Translations under genes and position numbers: made by a program
Origin: Hymenobacter montanus
GTDB lineage: Bacteria > Bacteroidota > Bacteroidia > Cytophagales > Hymenobacteraceae
Assembly (NCBI RefSeq): GCF_014699115.1
Contig: NZ_JACXAD010000005.1
Span: 220,016-284,015, forward strand
DNA: 64,000 bases
Reading direction: 5' to 3'
In this document: positions 34,514-43,118 of the stretch, piece by piece
How the letters are laid out: every line of letters starts with the position of its first letter
Numbering within the stretch: the stretch's first letter is position 1
The notes under the pieces: generated by a model
What the model was told of the DNA's origin: nothing
What the model saw: only the letters and a program-made list of their open reading frames with translations
The model's database searches: none

Positions 34514-36223
34514 TTACTTGCTCAACAAAAAAGGCCCCAGCACCAGCGCCTCCAGGCCCGACTGGAAGTAGCAGTCCAGGGCATCGGCGGGGGTTTCGAC
34601 CAGGGGCATGCCGTTCACGTTGAAGGAGGTGTTGAGCAGCACGGGCGGGTGGCCGAGCTGTTCAAATTCCAGCAGCAGCCGGTGAAACAGGGGGTTGTCG
34701 GCGGCCCGTACGGTTTGCAGGCGGCCCGTGCCGTCGTCGTGGGTCACGGCCGGCAGTTGCGCCCGCAGCGCGGGGCGCAGGGGAAATACTTTCTCCATGA
34801 AAAACGAGGTTTCGCCCACCGGCAATTCGAATACCTCATCCTGGCGCTCTTCCGGCACAGCCGGGGCAAAGGGCCGGAAACCTTCGCGGTACTTGATGCT
34901 GGCATTCACGCGGGCCTTGGTATCGGGCCGCCCCGGGTCGGCCAGGATGCTGCGGTGCCCCAGGGCGCGCTGCCCAAATTCAGAAGCCCCCTGAAACCAC
35001 CCCAGCACCTGCCCCTGGTGCAGCCGCTCGGCGGCGGCGGCCACTACGTCGGCCGGGCGCTCGTAGCGCAGGCGGCGGCGCTGCAGCTCGGCCTCCAGGG
35101 CCGCTTCCGGATACACTCGCCCAAAGAAGTTGTGGCGGCTGGGCTCGGCCGAAGGCGCCGGGTGCCCCAGCACGAAGCGGTGCCCGTAGCGGGCGCTGCC
35201 CACGCTGATACCGGTATCGTCGGGCGTGCCGCCGATAAATAGCTCTGTATACGGGGTACGCTGGCGCAGCTTGCCGTTGAGCACGGAATTCATCAGGACT
35301 CCCCCGCCCAGCACCAGGCGGCGCTGGCCGGTTTGGGCGTGCAGGTTAGCAAGCAGCTCAAACACCACCTCTTCGACCAAGTGCTGCACGGCCGCCACGA
35401 GGTCGTATTCGCGTTGGGTGAGGGGCGCGTTGCGGGCCAGCGGCGGGCCCAGCAGGGCTACCAGCTTGGGGGAATAGTAGTGCGGAGTAAAGGGCAGAAA
35501 AAACTCAAAGTAGCTCAGGTCCACTTCGTAGCCCAGGCCCGTTACCTGGAGCAGGGGGCGCAGCTGGTCGTAGTACCGCCGCCAGTTGCCCCGGGCGGCC
35601 AGGGCCATCACCTTCCACTCGTCGCCGTTGGGCTGAAAGCCTAAAAACTCCGTGAATGCCGAGTAAAACAGCCCCAGCGAATGCGGGGTCCGATTGGCCG
35701 CCAGCTCGGCGAAGCCCGCAGCCGTGGCCGTGCCCAGCAGCCCGGTTGTGGTTTCCCCGAACCCATCGGCAATAAAGAAGTCCGCGGCGGCGAAGCCCGA
35801 AGCCAGCAGCCCATTGGCCAGGTGGGCGTGGTGGTGGTTGACGTAGTGCACCCGGGTTTGCGCTCCTCCTACACCGTGCAGCGTCTGGCCAAGGCTGGCT
35901 ACGCCCCCCCGCAGCGCCACCAGCTCATTCAGCGCGAGCTGGGCCAGCTGGCCGCGGTCCTGGAAAGCCGCGCTGCTGTTGAAGGTGGGCTTGGTCAAAT
36001 ACGGAGCCGGGTTCCAGCCGATGAACACGTCGGTCAGGGCTTCGATGGAAACCCCCGCCACCTCGCAGCAATACCGGATGGCCTGGCGCGGAAACGACTT
36101 ATCCTGCTTCACGCGGCTCAGGCGCTCCTCAGCAATGGCTACCAGCACTTCGCCATCCGGCCCCAGCAGGCACGCCGACGAGTGAAACCCACTACAGTTG
36201 ATACCCAGAATAACAGCTGGCAT
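34514..36223 (-). CDS. Carbamoyltransferase (NodU/CmcH/TobZ type)
   Basis: A 569-residue protein; the ATG at 36223 begins MPAVILGINCSGFHSSACL, the first ATPase-like strand. The N-terminal Kae1/YrdC-like ATPase domain has histidine cluster NHHHAHLANG and IADGFGE. The C-terminal domain has RALGHRSILADPGRPD and LLNTSFNVNGMPLVE. These enzymes transfer a carbamoyl group from carbamoyl phosphate, through carbamoyl-adenylate, to a sugar or antibiotic hydroxyl. No biosynthetic cluster flanks it, so the acceptor may be a surface glycan sugar (inference). Confidence 0.93.
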   Translation of the reverse strand: MPAVILGINCSGFHSSACLLGPDGEVLVAIAEERLSRVKQDKSFPRQAIRYCCEVAGVSIEALTDVFIGWNPAPYLTKPTFNSSAAFQDRGQLAQLALNELVALRGGVASLGQTLHGVGGAQTRVHYVNHHHAHLANGLLASGFAAADFFIADGFGETTTGLLGTATAAGFAELAANRTPHSLGLFYSAFTEFLGFQPNGDEWKVMALAARGNWRRYYDQLRPLLQVTGLGYEVDLSYFEFFLPFTPHYYSPKLVALLGPPLARNAPLTQREYDLVAAVQHLVEEVVFELLANLHAQTGQRRLVLGGGVLMNSVLNGKLRQRTPYTELFIGGTPDDTGISVGSARYGHRFVLGHPAPSAEPSRHNFFGRVYPEAALEAELQRRRLRYERPADVVAAAAERLHQGQVLGWFQGASEFGQRALGHRSILADPGRPDTKARVNASIKYREGFRPFAPAVPEERQDEVFELPVGETSFFMEKVFPLRPALRAQLPAVTHDDGTGRLQTVRAADNPLFHRLLLEFEQLGHPPVLLNTSFNVNGMPLVETPADALDCYFQSGLEALVLGPFLLSK

Positions 36224-36331
36224 AGATGCACATTGGTGTTCAAAGTGCCAAATTACTCGCCAGCCAGTGCGCACCAGGTTTGGGCAGGAGCCCTTCCGCG
36301 AGTACGAGCAGTAGTAGCGGCTTAGCCTGGT

Positions 36332-37996
36332 TTAATCCACCAGCACCCCGATGTAATAGTTAAGGGTGTCCACTTCCAGGTTTTCGCGGGTGGCCCCCGG
36401 CAGCTGCTTGATTGCCTCAAACTTAGTTGTGGGCTTAATGAACTGGTACTCGCCCCCCTTCAGCCGCAGGCGAACGGGCATGTCGAAGCCGGGCACGTCG
36501 GCCACCCAGCGGGCCAGGGCTTGGTTGTTTTCGAAGCGGATTTCCAGGGTGGGAATGTTGGCGTAACGCAGGTACTGGTCGAAAATCCTGGTCAGATCCT
36601 GGCCGCTGCCGCGGTTGAAGTAGTCGATAACCTGCTGGCCCGTGACGGTTTGGTGGTAGAAGCTGCCGGAAAGCCCGCGCAGCAGCTGCCGCCATTTTTC
36701 ATCGTTGTCGACGATAGTACGCAGCATGTTGAGCAGGCTGCTGCCCTTGTCGTACATGTCGCTGGAGCCGTCGCGGTTCACCCCGTAAGGCCCAGTGATG
36801 GGCGCGTCGTTCTGGATGTTGCGCCGCTGGCCGTGGATGTACTCCTGCCCCGCCCGCTTGCCAAACTGGCTTTCCACAAACAACGCCTCGGAGTAGGTGG
36901 TGAAGCCTTCGTGCACCCACATGTCGGCCACGTCCTGGGTGGTGATGCTGTTGCCGAACCACTCGTGCCCGCTTTCGTGGACGATGATAAAATCCCACTT
37001 CAGGCCCCAGCCCGTGCCCGAGCGGTCCTTGCCCAGGTAGCCGTTCTGGTACTTGTTGCCGTAGGCCACGGCGCTCTGGTGTTCCATGCCGAGGTGGGGC
37101 GCATCCACCAGCTTGTAGCCATCCTCGTAAAACGGGTAAGGGCCAAACCAATGCTCCAGGGCTTTGAGCATGGGCTTCACGTTGGCAGCGAACTGGGCTT
37201 TGGCCTTAGTCAGGTTTTCGGGCAGCACCCAGTAGTCGAGGGTGAGGGGGCCTTTCTCACCAGCATAGAGGTCGGCGAAGTGCTGGTAGTCGCCCACGTT
37301 CAGGGCCACGTCGTAGTTGTTAATGGGGTTACGCACGGCCCAGTCGAAGCGGGTGTAGCCGCCCTTGAGCTTGGTTACTTTGCGCAAGCGCCCATTCGAT
37401 ACGTCTTTCAAGCCCGCGGGCACGCTCACGCTGATGAGCATGCTGTCGACCTCATCGGCCTGCTGGTCTTTGGTGGGCCACCAGATGCTGGCGCCCACGC
37501 CTTGGCAAGCCGTGGCCACCCAGGGCTTGCCCTGGGCGTCGCGGGCGAATACCATGCCCCCGTCCCAGGGGGCTTTTTTCGCCACCACGGGGTTGCCGGA
37601 GTAGGACACCATAAATTCTTCGCGCTGGCCCTTCTCAATAGTTCTTGGGAAGGTCACGAACACGGCGTTGGCCTCGCGGGTGAAGGGCAGGGCCTGGCCC
37701 TGGTACCGCACCTGCTCCACCTTCAGGTTGGCAAACAGGTCGAACTGCAAGCGCCTAAACTCTTGAGTGGCCGTGAAACGAAACAGGTTGGTGCCACTGA
37801 TGAACTGGCGGGCCACATCCACCTTCACGTCGAGGTGGTAGTAGTTGATATCGTAGCAGGTGCGCAGGGGCGTTTGGCCGCCGCGCAACGAATCCGCCCG
37901 GGTGAAGGCGGCCGGTTTGGGCTGCAGCAGTTGCGCAGCCGCTGGCCGCCACGCTCCCAGCAGGGTCAGCAGCCCGATAAGAACTTTATTTTTCAT
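36332..37996 (-). CDS. M1 family zinc metallopeptidase (secreted)
   Basis: A 554-residue protein from ATG 37996, where a signal peptide begins (MKNKVLIGLLTLLGAWRPAAA). The zinc site is H340-E-S-G-H344 with E363 as third ligand (MWVHEG), spaced exactly as in M1. GMEHQSAVAYGNKY corresponds to the GAMEN motif. A beta-saddle N-terminal domain and a catalytic domain are present, with a short C-terminal domain (IRFENNQALARWV). Likely cleaves N-terminal residues from periplasmic or external peptides. Distant paralog of the gene at 13001-14863. Confidence 0.93.
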   Translation of the reverse strand: MKNKVLIGLLTLLGAWRPAAAQLLQPKPAAFTRADSLRGGQTPLRTCYDINYYHLDVKVDVARQFISGTNLFRFTATQEFRRLQFDLFANLKVEQVRYQGQALPFTREANAVFVTFPRTIEKGQREEFMVSYSGNPVVAKKAPWDGGMVFARDAQGKPWVATACQGVGASIWWPTKDQQADEVDSMLISVSVPAGLKDVSNGRLRKVTKLKGGYTRFDWAVRNPINNYDVALNVGDYQHFADLYAGEKGPLTLDYWVLPENLTKAKAQFAANVKPMLKALEHWFGPYPFYEDGYKLVDAPHLGMEHQSAVAYGNKYQNGYLGKDRSGTGWGLKWDFIIVHESGHEWFGNSITTQDVADMWVHEGFTTYSEALFVESQFGKRAGQEYIHGQRRNIQNDAPITGPYGVNRDGSSDMYDKGSSLLNMLRTIVDNDEKWRQLLRGLSGSFYHQTVTGQQVIDYFNRGSGQDLTRIFDQYLRYANIPTLEIRFENNQALARWVADVPGFDMPVRLRLKGGEYQFIKPTTKFEAIKQLPGATRENLEVDTLNYYIGVLVD

Positions 37997-38386
37997 GCAC
38001 AAAGCAACAACGCCCCCGGGAATAGGAGCCCGCTGGCCGGCACGGTAAACCGCCCTACCACCCCGACGGTCAGTACTCGCGCCGGACACGGGACAGACGG
38101 GGCACCCCTCGTAACGCGGACTCTGCGAGTCCGCGAGTAGCCAAACGGGCCCAGCAAGCCGCAGCCTCCCATCATCTTCTGCCTGTTCCACCACAGCGGG
38201 CAGAACTTCCTTTAAATACCAAACTTTTCCTATCTTTATCACCAGATTTCAAAGCCGTTTGATTAACGGTTATTTGAAAAACAACCCTTTAACCGAATAG
38301 GAGCCATGTAATCTCTTTAGAAACAGACTGTTAATCTGCCCAATGCACAATCGGGCCAGGCCGTCTTTTATCTAAATTGAAATACC
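37997..38386. other. Divergent regulatory region before the RNA-repair operon
   Basis: About 390 bases. It holds upstream sequence of the M1 gene on one side. On the plus strand, TATCTTTA (38231-38238) is a plausible -7 element, giving a leader of about 140 nt before the RNA ligase. The leader contains the tRNA-like element listed next. Confidence 0.45.
38300..38372 (+). ncRNA. tRNA-Asn-like element in the RNA-repair operon leader
   Basis: The segment CAGA-CTGTTAA-TCTG (38324-38338) is an anticodon stem-loop with a 7-nt loop carrying GTT (asparagine). GCCC...GGGC further 3' (about 38339-38356) could be a T-arm remnant with an oversized loop, and GGAGCC (38300-38305) a broken acceptor. The D-arm and acceptor pairing are not convincing. 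It may be a decayed tRNA, a decoy, or chance. Confidence 0.3.
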
Positions 38387-39091
38387 ATGTCCCTATCAGA
38401 AAAATACGGGAGGACGTACCATTATCCGTTTTCTCCCGGCACTACCAGCGACGACAGAATAAGCACCGGTTACTGGGAAGATCTTTCCCACATCACCACG
38501 GTCATTCATACCGAAAAGCTGGATGGTGAAAACAATTTCCTGTCCCAATACGGCGTATTTGCCCGCTCCCACGCGGCCCCGACAACTTCCCCCTGGACGC
38601 GGGCGCTCCGTGAAAAGTGGAGCATGCTCAAGCGCGATCTGGGCGACTACGAGATCTTCGGGGAGAACCTGTATGCCATCCATTCGATTCGGTACCCTGA
38701 AATCGACCAGCATTATTTCGTGTTTGGCGTCCGTGAAAATGGTCGTTGGCTCTGCTGGGAAGAAACGGCTTTTATTGCTTCATTTTTTGATTTTCCAACA
38801 GTCCCCGTTCTTGGCACGTCTAGCCTTCCGAGGGAGCGCACCGTTTATGAGCAGGAGCTGCTGCAACTGGTTCAACTAGCCGGAACCTTCGGCTCAGTAG
38901 ATGTCCAGACCGGGGAGCCGTGTACCATGGAAGGAGTCGTGACGCGAAACGTGGAAGCCTATGAAGCGGCCGATTTCCGGAATAACGTGTGGAAATACGT
39001 TCGGAAAGGCCATGTGAAAACCGACGAACACTGGATCCGCAACTGGAAACGGGCCCCCTTAAATTTTGAAAAACATGTGGCGCATACATGA
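38387..39091 (+). CDS. RNA ligase (nucleotidyltransferase superfamily)
   Basis: A 234-residue protein. The adenylation motif is K44-L-D-G-E-N (motif I), EIFGENLYAIHSI corresponds to motif III, MEGVVTR to motif IV, and YVRKGHVKTDEHW to motif V with its two lysines. The size and the K-x-DG-EN form place it among compact RNA ligases that use ATP to join 5'-phosphate and 3'-OH RNA ends. It is followed, with a 17-base overlap, by an end-healing enzyme, so the pair forms a sealing and healing cassette. It probably repairs RNA, perhaps tRNA, broken by nuclease attack. Confidence 0.9.
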   Translation: MSLSEKYGRTYHYPFSPGTTSDDRISTGYWEDLSHITTVIHTEKLDGENNFLSQYGVFARSHAAPTTSPWTRALREKWSMLKRDLGDYEIFGENLYAIHSIRYPEIDQHYFVFGVRENGRWLCWEETAFIASFFDFPTVPVLGTSSLPRERTVYEQELLQLVQLAGTFGSVDVQTGEPCTMEGVVTRNVEAYEAADFRNNVWKYVRKGHVKTDEHWIRNWKRAPLNFEKHVAHT

Positions 39092-40178
39092 GTGCACCGA
39101 TTGGGATTCGCTGCGACAATTCGGCTGGGTGCGTGATATGCGCGGAATTCCGCAAAGCCCCATTCATCATGCGGAAGGAGACGTGGAAATTCACACCCGC
39201 CTGGTGCTGGAACAGTTGGAACAGCTTCCGGAATACCTGGAACTACCCGAACAGGAGCAGCACCTTGTCTGGGCCGCGGCCTTGCTGCACGACGTGGAAA
39301 AACGGTCCACAACGATAACCGACGAAAACGGAAGCATCGTTTCGCCGGGGCACGCCAAAAAAGGCGCGCTGACCGCACGATCCATCTTGTACCGGGAAGT
39401 GCCGACTCCTTTCGCTATCCGGGAAGAAATTGTTGGTCTGGTGCGTTACCACGGCCTTCCGCTCTGGGTCTTCGAGAAGCCCGATCCGGTTCGGGCCTTG
39501 CTGAAAGCCAGTCTGGAAGTGAACACGCGTTTGCTGGTACTGCTGGCGAAGGCCGACATTCTGGGCCGGATCTGCTCCGATCAGCAGGAGATGTTGTACC
39601 GAATAGAAATGTTCCGGGAGTTCTGCATTGAACAGGACTGCTGGGGAAAACCGAAGGAATTCCCCAGCGACCTGGCCCGTTTTCTATACTTCCGGAAGGA
39701 AGAACAAACGGCCGATTACGTGCCTTTCGATGACCGGAAAGCAGAGGTGGTCATTCTGAGCGCCATTGCCGGGAGCGGAAAGGACCATTACCTGAAGCAG
39801 CATCATGCCGAGCACGAAGTCATTTCACTCGATGAAATGCGCCGGGCCCAGAAGATAAGTCATGGGGATGCCAGGGGTAACGGACGTATTATACAGGCGG
39901 CAAAGGAACGGGCCAGGGAATGCCTGCGCAAACACCAGCCGTTTGTCTGGAATGCAACTTCCATTACGGCCCAAATGCGCGAACAATTAGTTGACCTGTT
40001 CGAAGTGTACAACCCGGTTATTCGGATCGTATACCTGGAAGTGCCTTATCAACAGTTACTTTCCCAAAACAGGAACCGGCAGTTTCCGATCCCGGAAGCA
40101 GCCCTGGAGAACATGATTGCTAAACTCGAGGTTCCGAAATTGTGGGAAGCGCATACTGTACAGTATAGCGTGAAGTAA
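39075..40178 (+). CDS. HD-Pnk RNA end-healing enzyme (HD phosphohydrolase plus polynucleotide kinase)
   Basis: A 367-residue protein; ATG 39075 overlaps the RNA ligase gene, so translation is coupled. The N-terminal HD domain has the H...HD pattern (AALLHDVEKR, with upstream H of EIHTR) and further H residues (VRYHGLP). The C-terminal P-loop is A-I-A-G-S-G-K-D at about 230-237, followed by SLDEMRR and NATSITAQMREQL as in polynucleotide kinases. The order HD then kinase matches the HD-Pnk enzyme described in Runella slithyformis: HD removes a 2',3'-phosphate and the kinase adds a 5'-phosphate. It thereby prepares ends for the ligase next to it. Confidence 0.9.
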   Translation: MWRIHECTDWDSLRQFGWVRDMRGIPQSPIHHAEGDVEIHTRLVLEQLEQLPEYLELPEQEQHLVWAAALLHDVEKRSTTITDENGSIVSPGHAKKGALTARSILYREVPTPFAIREEIVGLVRYHGLPLWVFEKPDPVRALLKASLEVNTRLLVLLAKADILGRICSDQQEMLYRIEMFREFCIEQDCWGKPKEFPSDLARFLYFRKEEQTADYVPFDDRKAEVVILSAIAGSGKDHYLKQHHAEHEVISLDEMRRAQKISHGDARGNGRIIQAAKERARECLRKHQPFVWNATSITAQMREQLVDLFEVYNPVIRIVYLEVPYQQLLSQNRNRQFPIPEAALENMIAKLEVPKLWEAHTVQYSVK

Positions 40179-40228
40179 GGCTGCAACCTTGAGCCAGTAC
40201 AAGGGCTGGGACTATCGTTTGAAATAGG

Positions 40229-40672
40229 ATGAAGAACAACGTGAGCCTGTACGATATAAATGCATACGCGCCAGGCGTAAAAATCGATTTGAAAGAGTAT
40301 AAGCCCGACTTATCAAAACCGTTTTATTTCTACTTGGAAATATACGTGAAATATTCAGGCGTTGGAGATACGGATGATTTATTTTCAGTTGTCATCGCAA
40401 ATCCGGCAGGCCTTACAGAATATTACCAGAATGAGCACACACAGAAGGAAGTCGCTTTTGGCGATAAGATTATAATATTCAAATATAATTATTCTTATGA
40501 AATACTTCACCAATTCATTGAAAATCTGGTTGATATGTGCAACGGCAGAAATGTTTATGAATCAAGCATACTATTACAAAGATTTTTTGTGAAAGTTGAC
40601 TTTTTAAGAAGTTTTCCCAATGGAGACTATTATACTCTTTTTAACACTATTAAGAGAGGGAAGAAAAGCTGA
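40229..40672 (+). CDS. Imm8-family-like immunity protein, copy 1
   Basis: A 147-residue soluble protein. It has the Imm8-like layout: short N-terminal strand, EYKPDLSKPFYFYLEIYVKY, then FSVVIANPAGLTEYYQNE, and KIIIFKYNYSYEILHQFIENLV. Imm8 proteins are immunity proteins for polymorphic toxins, identified from C-terminal-toxin neighbourhoods. It is a paralog of the next gene (about half identical by eye). No toxin lies within the window. Confidence 0.75.
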   Translation: MKNNVSLYDINAYAPGVKIDLKEYKPDLSKPFYFYLEIYVKYSGVGDTDDLFSVVIANPAGLTEYYQNEHTQKEVAFGDKIIIFKYNYSYEILHQFIENLVDMCNGRNVYESSILLQRFFVKVDFLRSFPNGDYYTLFNTIKRGKKS

Positions 40673-40738
40673 TTTACTCATTATGGATAGCAATACAAAA
40701 GCCATAAATAGTATTTATGAATTTAAAATAGGAACACC

Positions 40739-41191
40739 ATGAAAAACAACATAGAATTCTATGGTATGCATGCAGATGGCCCCTGTTTAAAAAGAATGAG
40801 TTTAGAACACTATAAGCCCGACTTAGCAAAGCCATTTTATTTTAACTTAGAGATAAGTGTAAGATATCTTGACCTTGGCGTTGAAGATGCTATTGGTTCG
40901 TTTTCAGTTATTATCGCAAACCCTACAGGCATTACAGAATATTACCAGAATGAAATCATAAATAGAGAAATTGTTTTCGGTGAAAAAGTCATAATATTCA
41001 AAGAAAACTACTCCCACGAGTCTCTTCACCAATTTATTGAAAACTTAGTTAATACATGTAACGGCAGGAATAGCTATGAATCAACTATATTACTATTACG
41101 CTTTTTTGAAAGCGTGGATTTTTCCGGAGGTCCGCCTAATGGAGACTACTATCTTCTTTTTGATAAAATCAAGCAGAAGGACTCTGACTGA
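40739..41191 (+). CDS. Imm8-family-like immunity protein, copy 2
   Basis: A 150-residue protein, tandem paralog of the preceding gene with the same core: LEHYKPDLAKPFYFNLEISV, FSVIIANPTGITEYYQNE, and FGEKVIIFKENYSHE. Both are AT-rich. A tandem pair of immunity genes without a toxin is a common arrangement in Bacteroidota accessory regions. The two copies may match related toxins. Confidence 0.75.
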   Translation: MKNNIEFYGMHADGPCLKRMSLEHYKPDLAKPFYFNLEISVRYLDLGVEDAIGSFSVIIANPTGITEYYQNEIINREIVFGEKVIIFKENYSHESLHQFIENLVNTCNGRNSYESTILLLRFFESVDFSGGPPNGDYYLLFDKIKQKDSD

Positions 41192-41337
41192 TTTATACTT
41201 TACAGAAATAAGGAACATGACTTCTCATTCAAGTAAGCCTACAGTCGCCATAAATCAAATCTAAATAAAACAAAAAGCAACACTTTATATTATAGATCAA
41301 AACAAAGAAACACACAAACTCAAAAACAAAGTAACCA

Positions 41338-41685
41338 TGGAAGCAGATTTTGAAAGTATTATCAACCCTTTCTTTTGGGTTCAGCATGATAATCATGTGT
41401 CAGTGTGCCTGAATGTCGGAGAGTATAAACCCGACATTTTTAAATCAAGAGAAGATGAAGGCGTTTGAGGGCAATGGTTATGACTGGGTATAACTTGCAA
41501 AAGTATTCTTAGAAGAACAACATCCTGAACTACTTGACGTGGTTGATTTTGATCCGGAGGGAAGCATGTTTTGTGCGTATTCTTCCGATGCAGATGCGTT
41601 GAAGAAGTTTATTATTTACTTCAAACAGGCCTGTGAAAATAATGAGCAAATACAAGACTTATTTTCCAGAGCAGAGGTAGATTAA
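41338..41685 (+). pseudogene. Imm51-like immunity gene, inactivated
   Basis: The first frame (ATG 41338) reads MEADFESIINPFFWVQHDNH and then CLNVGEYKPDIFKSREDEGV, and stops at TGA. A +1 shift resumes as KAFEGNGYDWV, then a stop, then LAKVFLEEQHPELLDVVDFD and PEGSMFCAYSSDADALKKF, ending in DLFSRAEVD before TAA (41683-41685). This is the Imm51 pattern (EGNGYDW, FLEEQ-PELL, FDPEGSMFCAYS, LFSRAE). Two lesions are visible: a one-base insertion in GGCGTTTGAG near 41463 and a TAA codon after GYDWV. So the gene is broken. Confidence 0.82.
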
Positions 41686-41698
41686 CATAAATTTCAGC

Positions 41699-41738
41699 GC
41701 AAATAAGCCCTGCTTCAATCGAAGCAGGGCTTATTTGC
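41699..41738. terminator. Strong terminator after the Imm51 pseudogene
   Basis: A perfect 18-bp stem (41699-41716 with 41721-41738) with AATC loop; GC core CCCTGC and A/T flanks. Confidence 0.9.
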
Positions 41739-41775
41739 TTATTCGACACTGACAATCAGTTTTAAACGTTAACTT

Positions 41776-41946
41776 ATGAACAAGACCCTCGAGTCATTCT
41801 TGCAGGAAGTGGTTGGCGCTGTAAAAATCAAAGAGAAGATACTGCAAAATATGAAAACCAATGCAGAAAATGATATAATATTAAATTTATTTGATCTGGA
41901 ATTTGATTTTAAAACCAGAATAGTAACGATAAAATTATTATATTAA
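41776..41946 (+). CDS. Short ORF of 56 codons, possible gene fragment
   Basis: An open frame MNKTLESFLQEVVGAVKIKE...IVTIKLLY with TAA at 41944. It follows the terminator by about 40 bases and is strongly AT-rich, like the immunity genes before it. The hydrophilic pattern and the LFDLEFDFKTR segment suggest a fragment of an immunity or small regulatory protein. No family recognised. Confidence 0.35.
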   Translation: MNKTLESFLQEVVGAVKIKEKILQNMKTNAENDIILNLFDLEFDFKTRIVTIKLLY

Positions 41947-42287
41947 GGACGTAAAATACCCGCCCACAATACTGGATTTCTCACAATTCAGGAATGCGCT
42001 CCAAGCTCTCTCAGATAAGAAAGCAGGGTTGCATTAGTATCAATAGCTTACCGGTGGTAATCGTGGGGTTGAAGAAAGAAGCGGCCGGCTTACGTGCGTA
42101 ACGCCTGTTGCTGGCTGCTATTCGCAGAGTTGGAGTTCACCAAGCCCGTTCACCGCTCAAAGCTGCCGAAACATTGCTTCAGGATGAATTGGCTACGCCC
42201 GCACCTCGACCCGGAACCCAAGCAGCCTGGTCGCTTCGTTACCCGCAACCGATTAGCTTGCGTGGCATGACGTACCCTCCTCGGACC
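41947..42287. other. Intergenic region
   Basis: About 340 bases in which the sequence returns to high GC. No gene or hairpin was recognised; an in-frame extension of the next gene is not considered coding. Confidence 0.45.
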
Positions 42288-42893
42288 ATGACTACATACT
42301 TTCCCTTGTTGGGCCGGCGCGCGGTCGGGCTGGTGGCGGGGGTGCTCGGGTTCATGGTCGCCCCGTTGGCCTGTGAGCAGGCGGCCCGTCCCCCATCGGC
42401 AAGCCCCGTTGCGGGCGCGCAGGCCTTGGCCCCCACGCTGACCATTGTGCCCGCTCGTTATGCGGACGCGGTCTTTCCCGATGACGTCCTGTCCGCGAGT
42501 GGTGACCGCTCTTTGTTTCATGTGCTCCTCTACAATCCCTCTGATAAGCCCCTGCGCCTGTTCGAGGAATGGAACAGCTGGGGGTACTTCGGATTATCCT
42601 TCGACCTGACCTACCCCGATGGCCGGGTCGTGCACTCGGAAAAAACATCCGTCGGCTGGGACAAAAATGTTCCCACCTTCACCGTCATTGCCCCGAAGGG
42701 ATACTACGTGTTCGAGGTTAGCTTTGACCCGAGTCGGTGGAAGAACTCGGTGCTACTGGAAAAAAGCGGGGAGCACGGCCGAAAATGTCGCCTGCGGGCC
42801 ATTTACTCCATTCCGTCCGACCCAGAGGCGGTCAAATACGGGGTGTGGACCGGCACAATTCGCTCAGCGGAAAGGGCTTACATCGTTTACTAG
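42288..42893 (+). CDS. Lipoprotein, DUF-like beta protein
   Basis: A 201-residue protein. ATG 42288 starts a signal peptide with lipobox A-P-L-A-C (MTTYFPLLGRR...MVAPLAC), so it is probably a lipoprotein. The mature part is all-beta by pattern: FHVLLYNPSDKPLRLFEEWN, SWGYFGLSFDLTYPDGRVV, GWDKNVPTFTVIAPKGYYVF, with SFDPSRWKNSV. This looks like a known but unnamed family of proteins modelling an intracellular-proteinase-inhibitor-like fold. Function not assigned. Confidence 0.65.
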   Translation: MTTYFPLLGRRAVGLVAGVLGFMVAPLACEQAARPPSASPVAGAQALAPTLTIVPARYADAVFPDDVLSASGDRSLFHVLLYNPSDKPLRLFEEWNSWGYFGLSFDLTYPDGRVVHSEKTSVGWDKNVPTFTVIAPKGYYVFEVSFDPSRWKNSVLLEKSGEHGRKCRLRAIYSIPSDPEAVKYGVWTGTIRSAERAYIVY

Positions 42894-42929
42894 TAGGCGG
42901 CGGGGAGGCCACCGCTTGCCCGGGCGGGT

Positions 42930-43073
42930 GTTTCATCGAATTCCGAATAAGCTTCCAGGAGATTGGTGGGCCAAGCCAGCTTCCTCGCATCATTACCCCG
43001 GCGGACGGGTTGCCCCGAGTGCGCGCTAGCTCAGCCAGCCCGTGGGTCGTTTCATCGAACCCCGAATAAGCTT
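42930..43073. repeat. Direct repeat of 25 bp
   Basis: GTTTCATCGAA-(TT/CC)-CCGAATAAGCTT occurs at 42930-42954 and 43049-43073 with two mismatches. The copies are 119 bases apart and both precede the EamA transporter. Confidence 0.7.
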
Positions 43074-43118
43074 GCGCGGGGGTGGAACGTAATTTTGGGC
43101 CCGCTCTTTTTGGTATTT

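Noticed and set aside
33007..34623. Long plus-strand open frame over lpdA (538 codons)
   Set aside because: It is the antisense of a clear gene, rich in His/Gly, a known shadow of GC-rich coding sequence.
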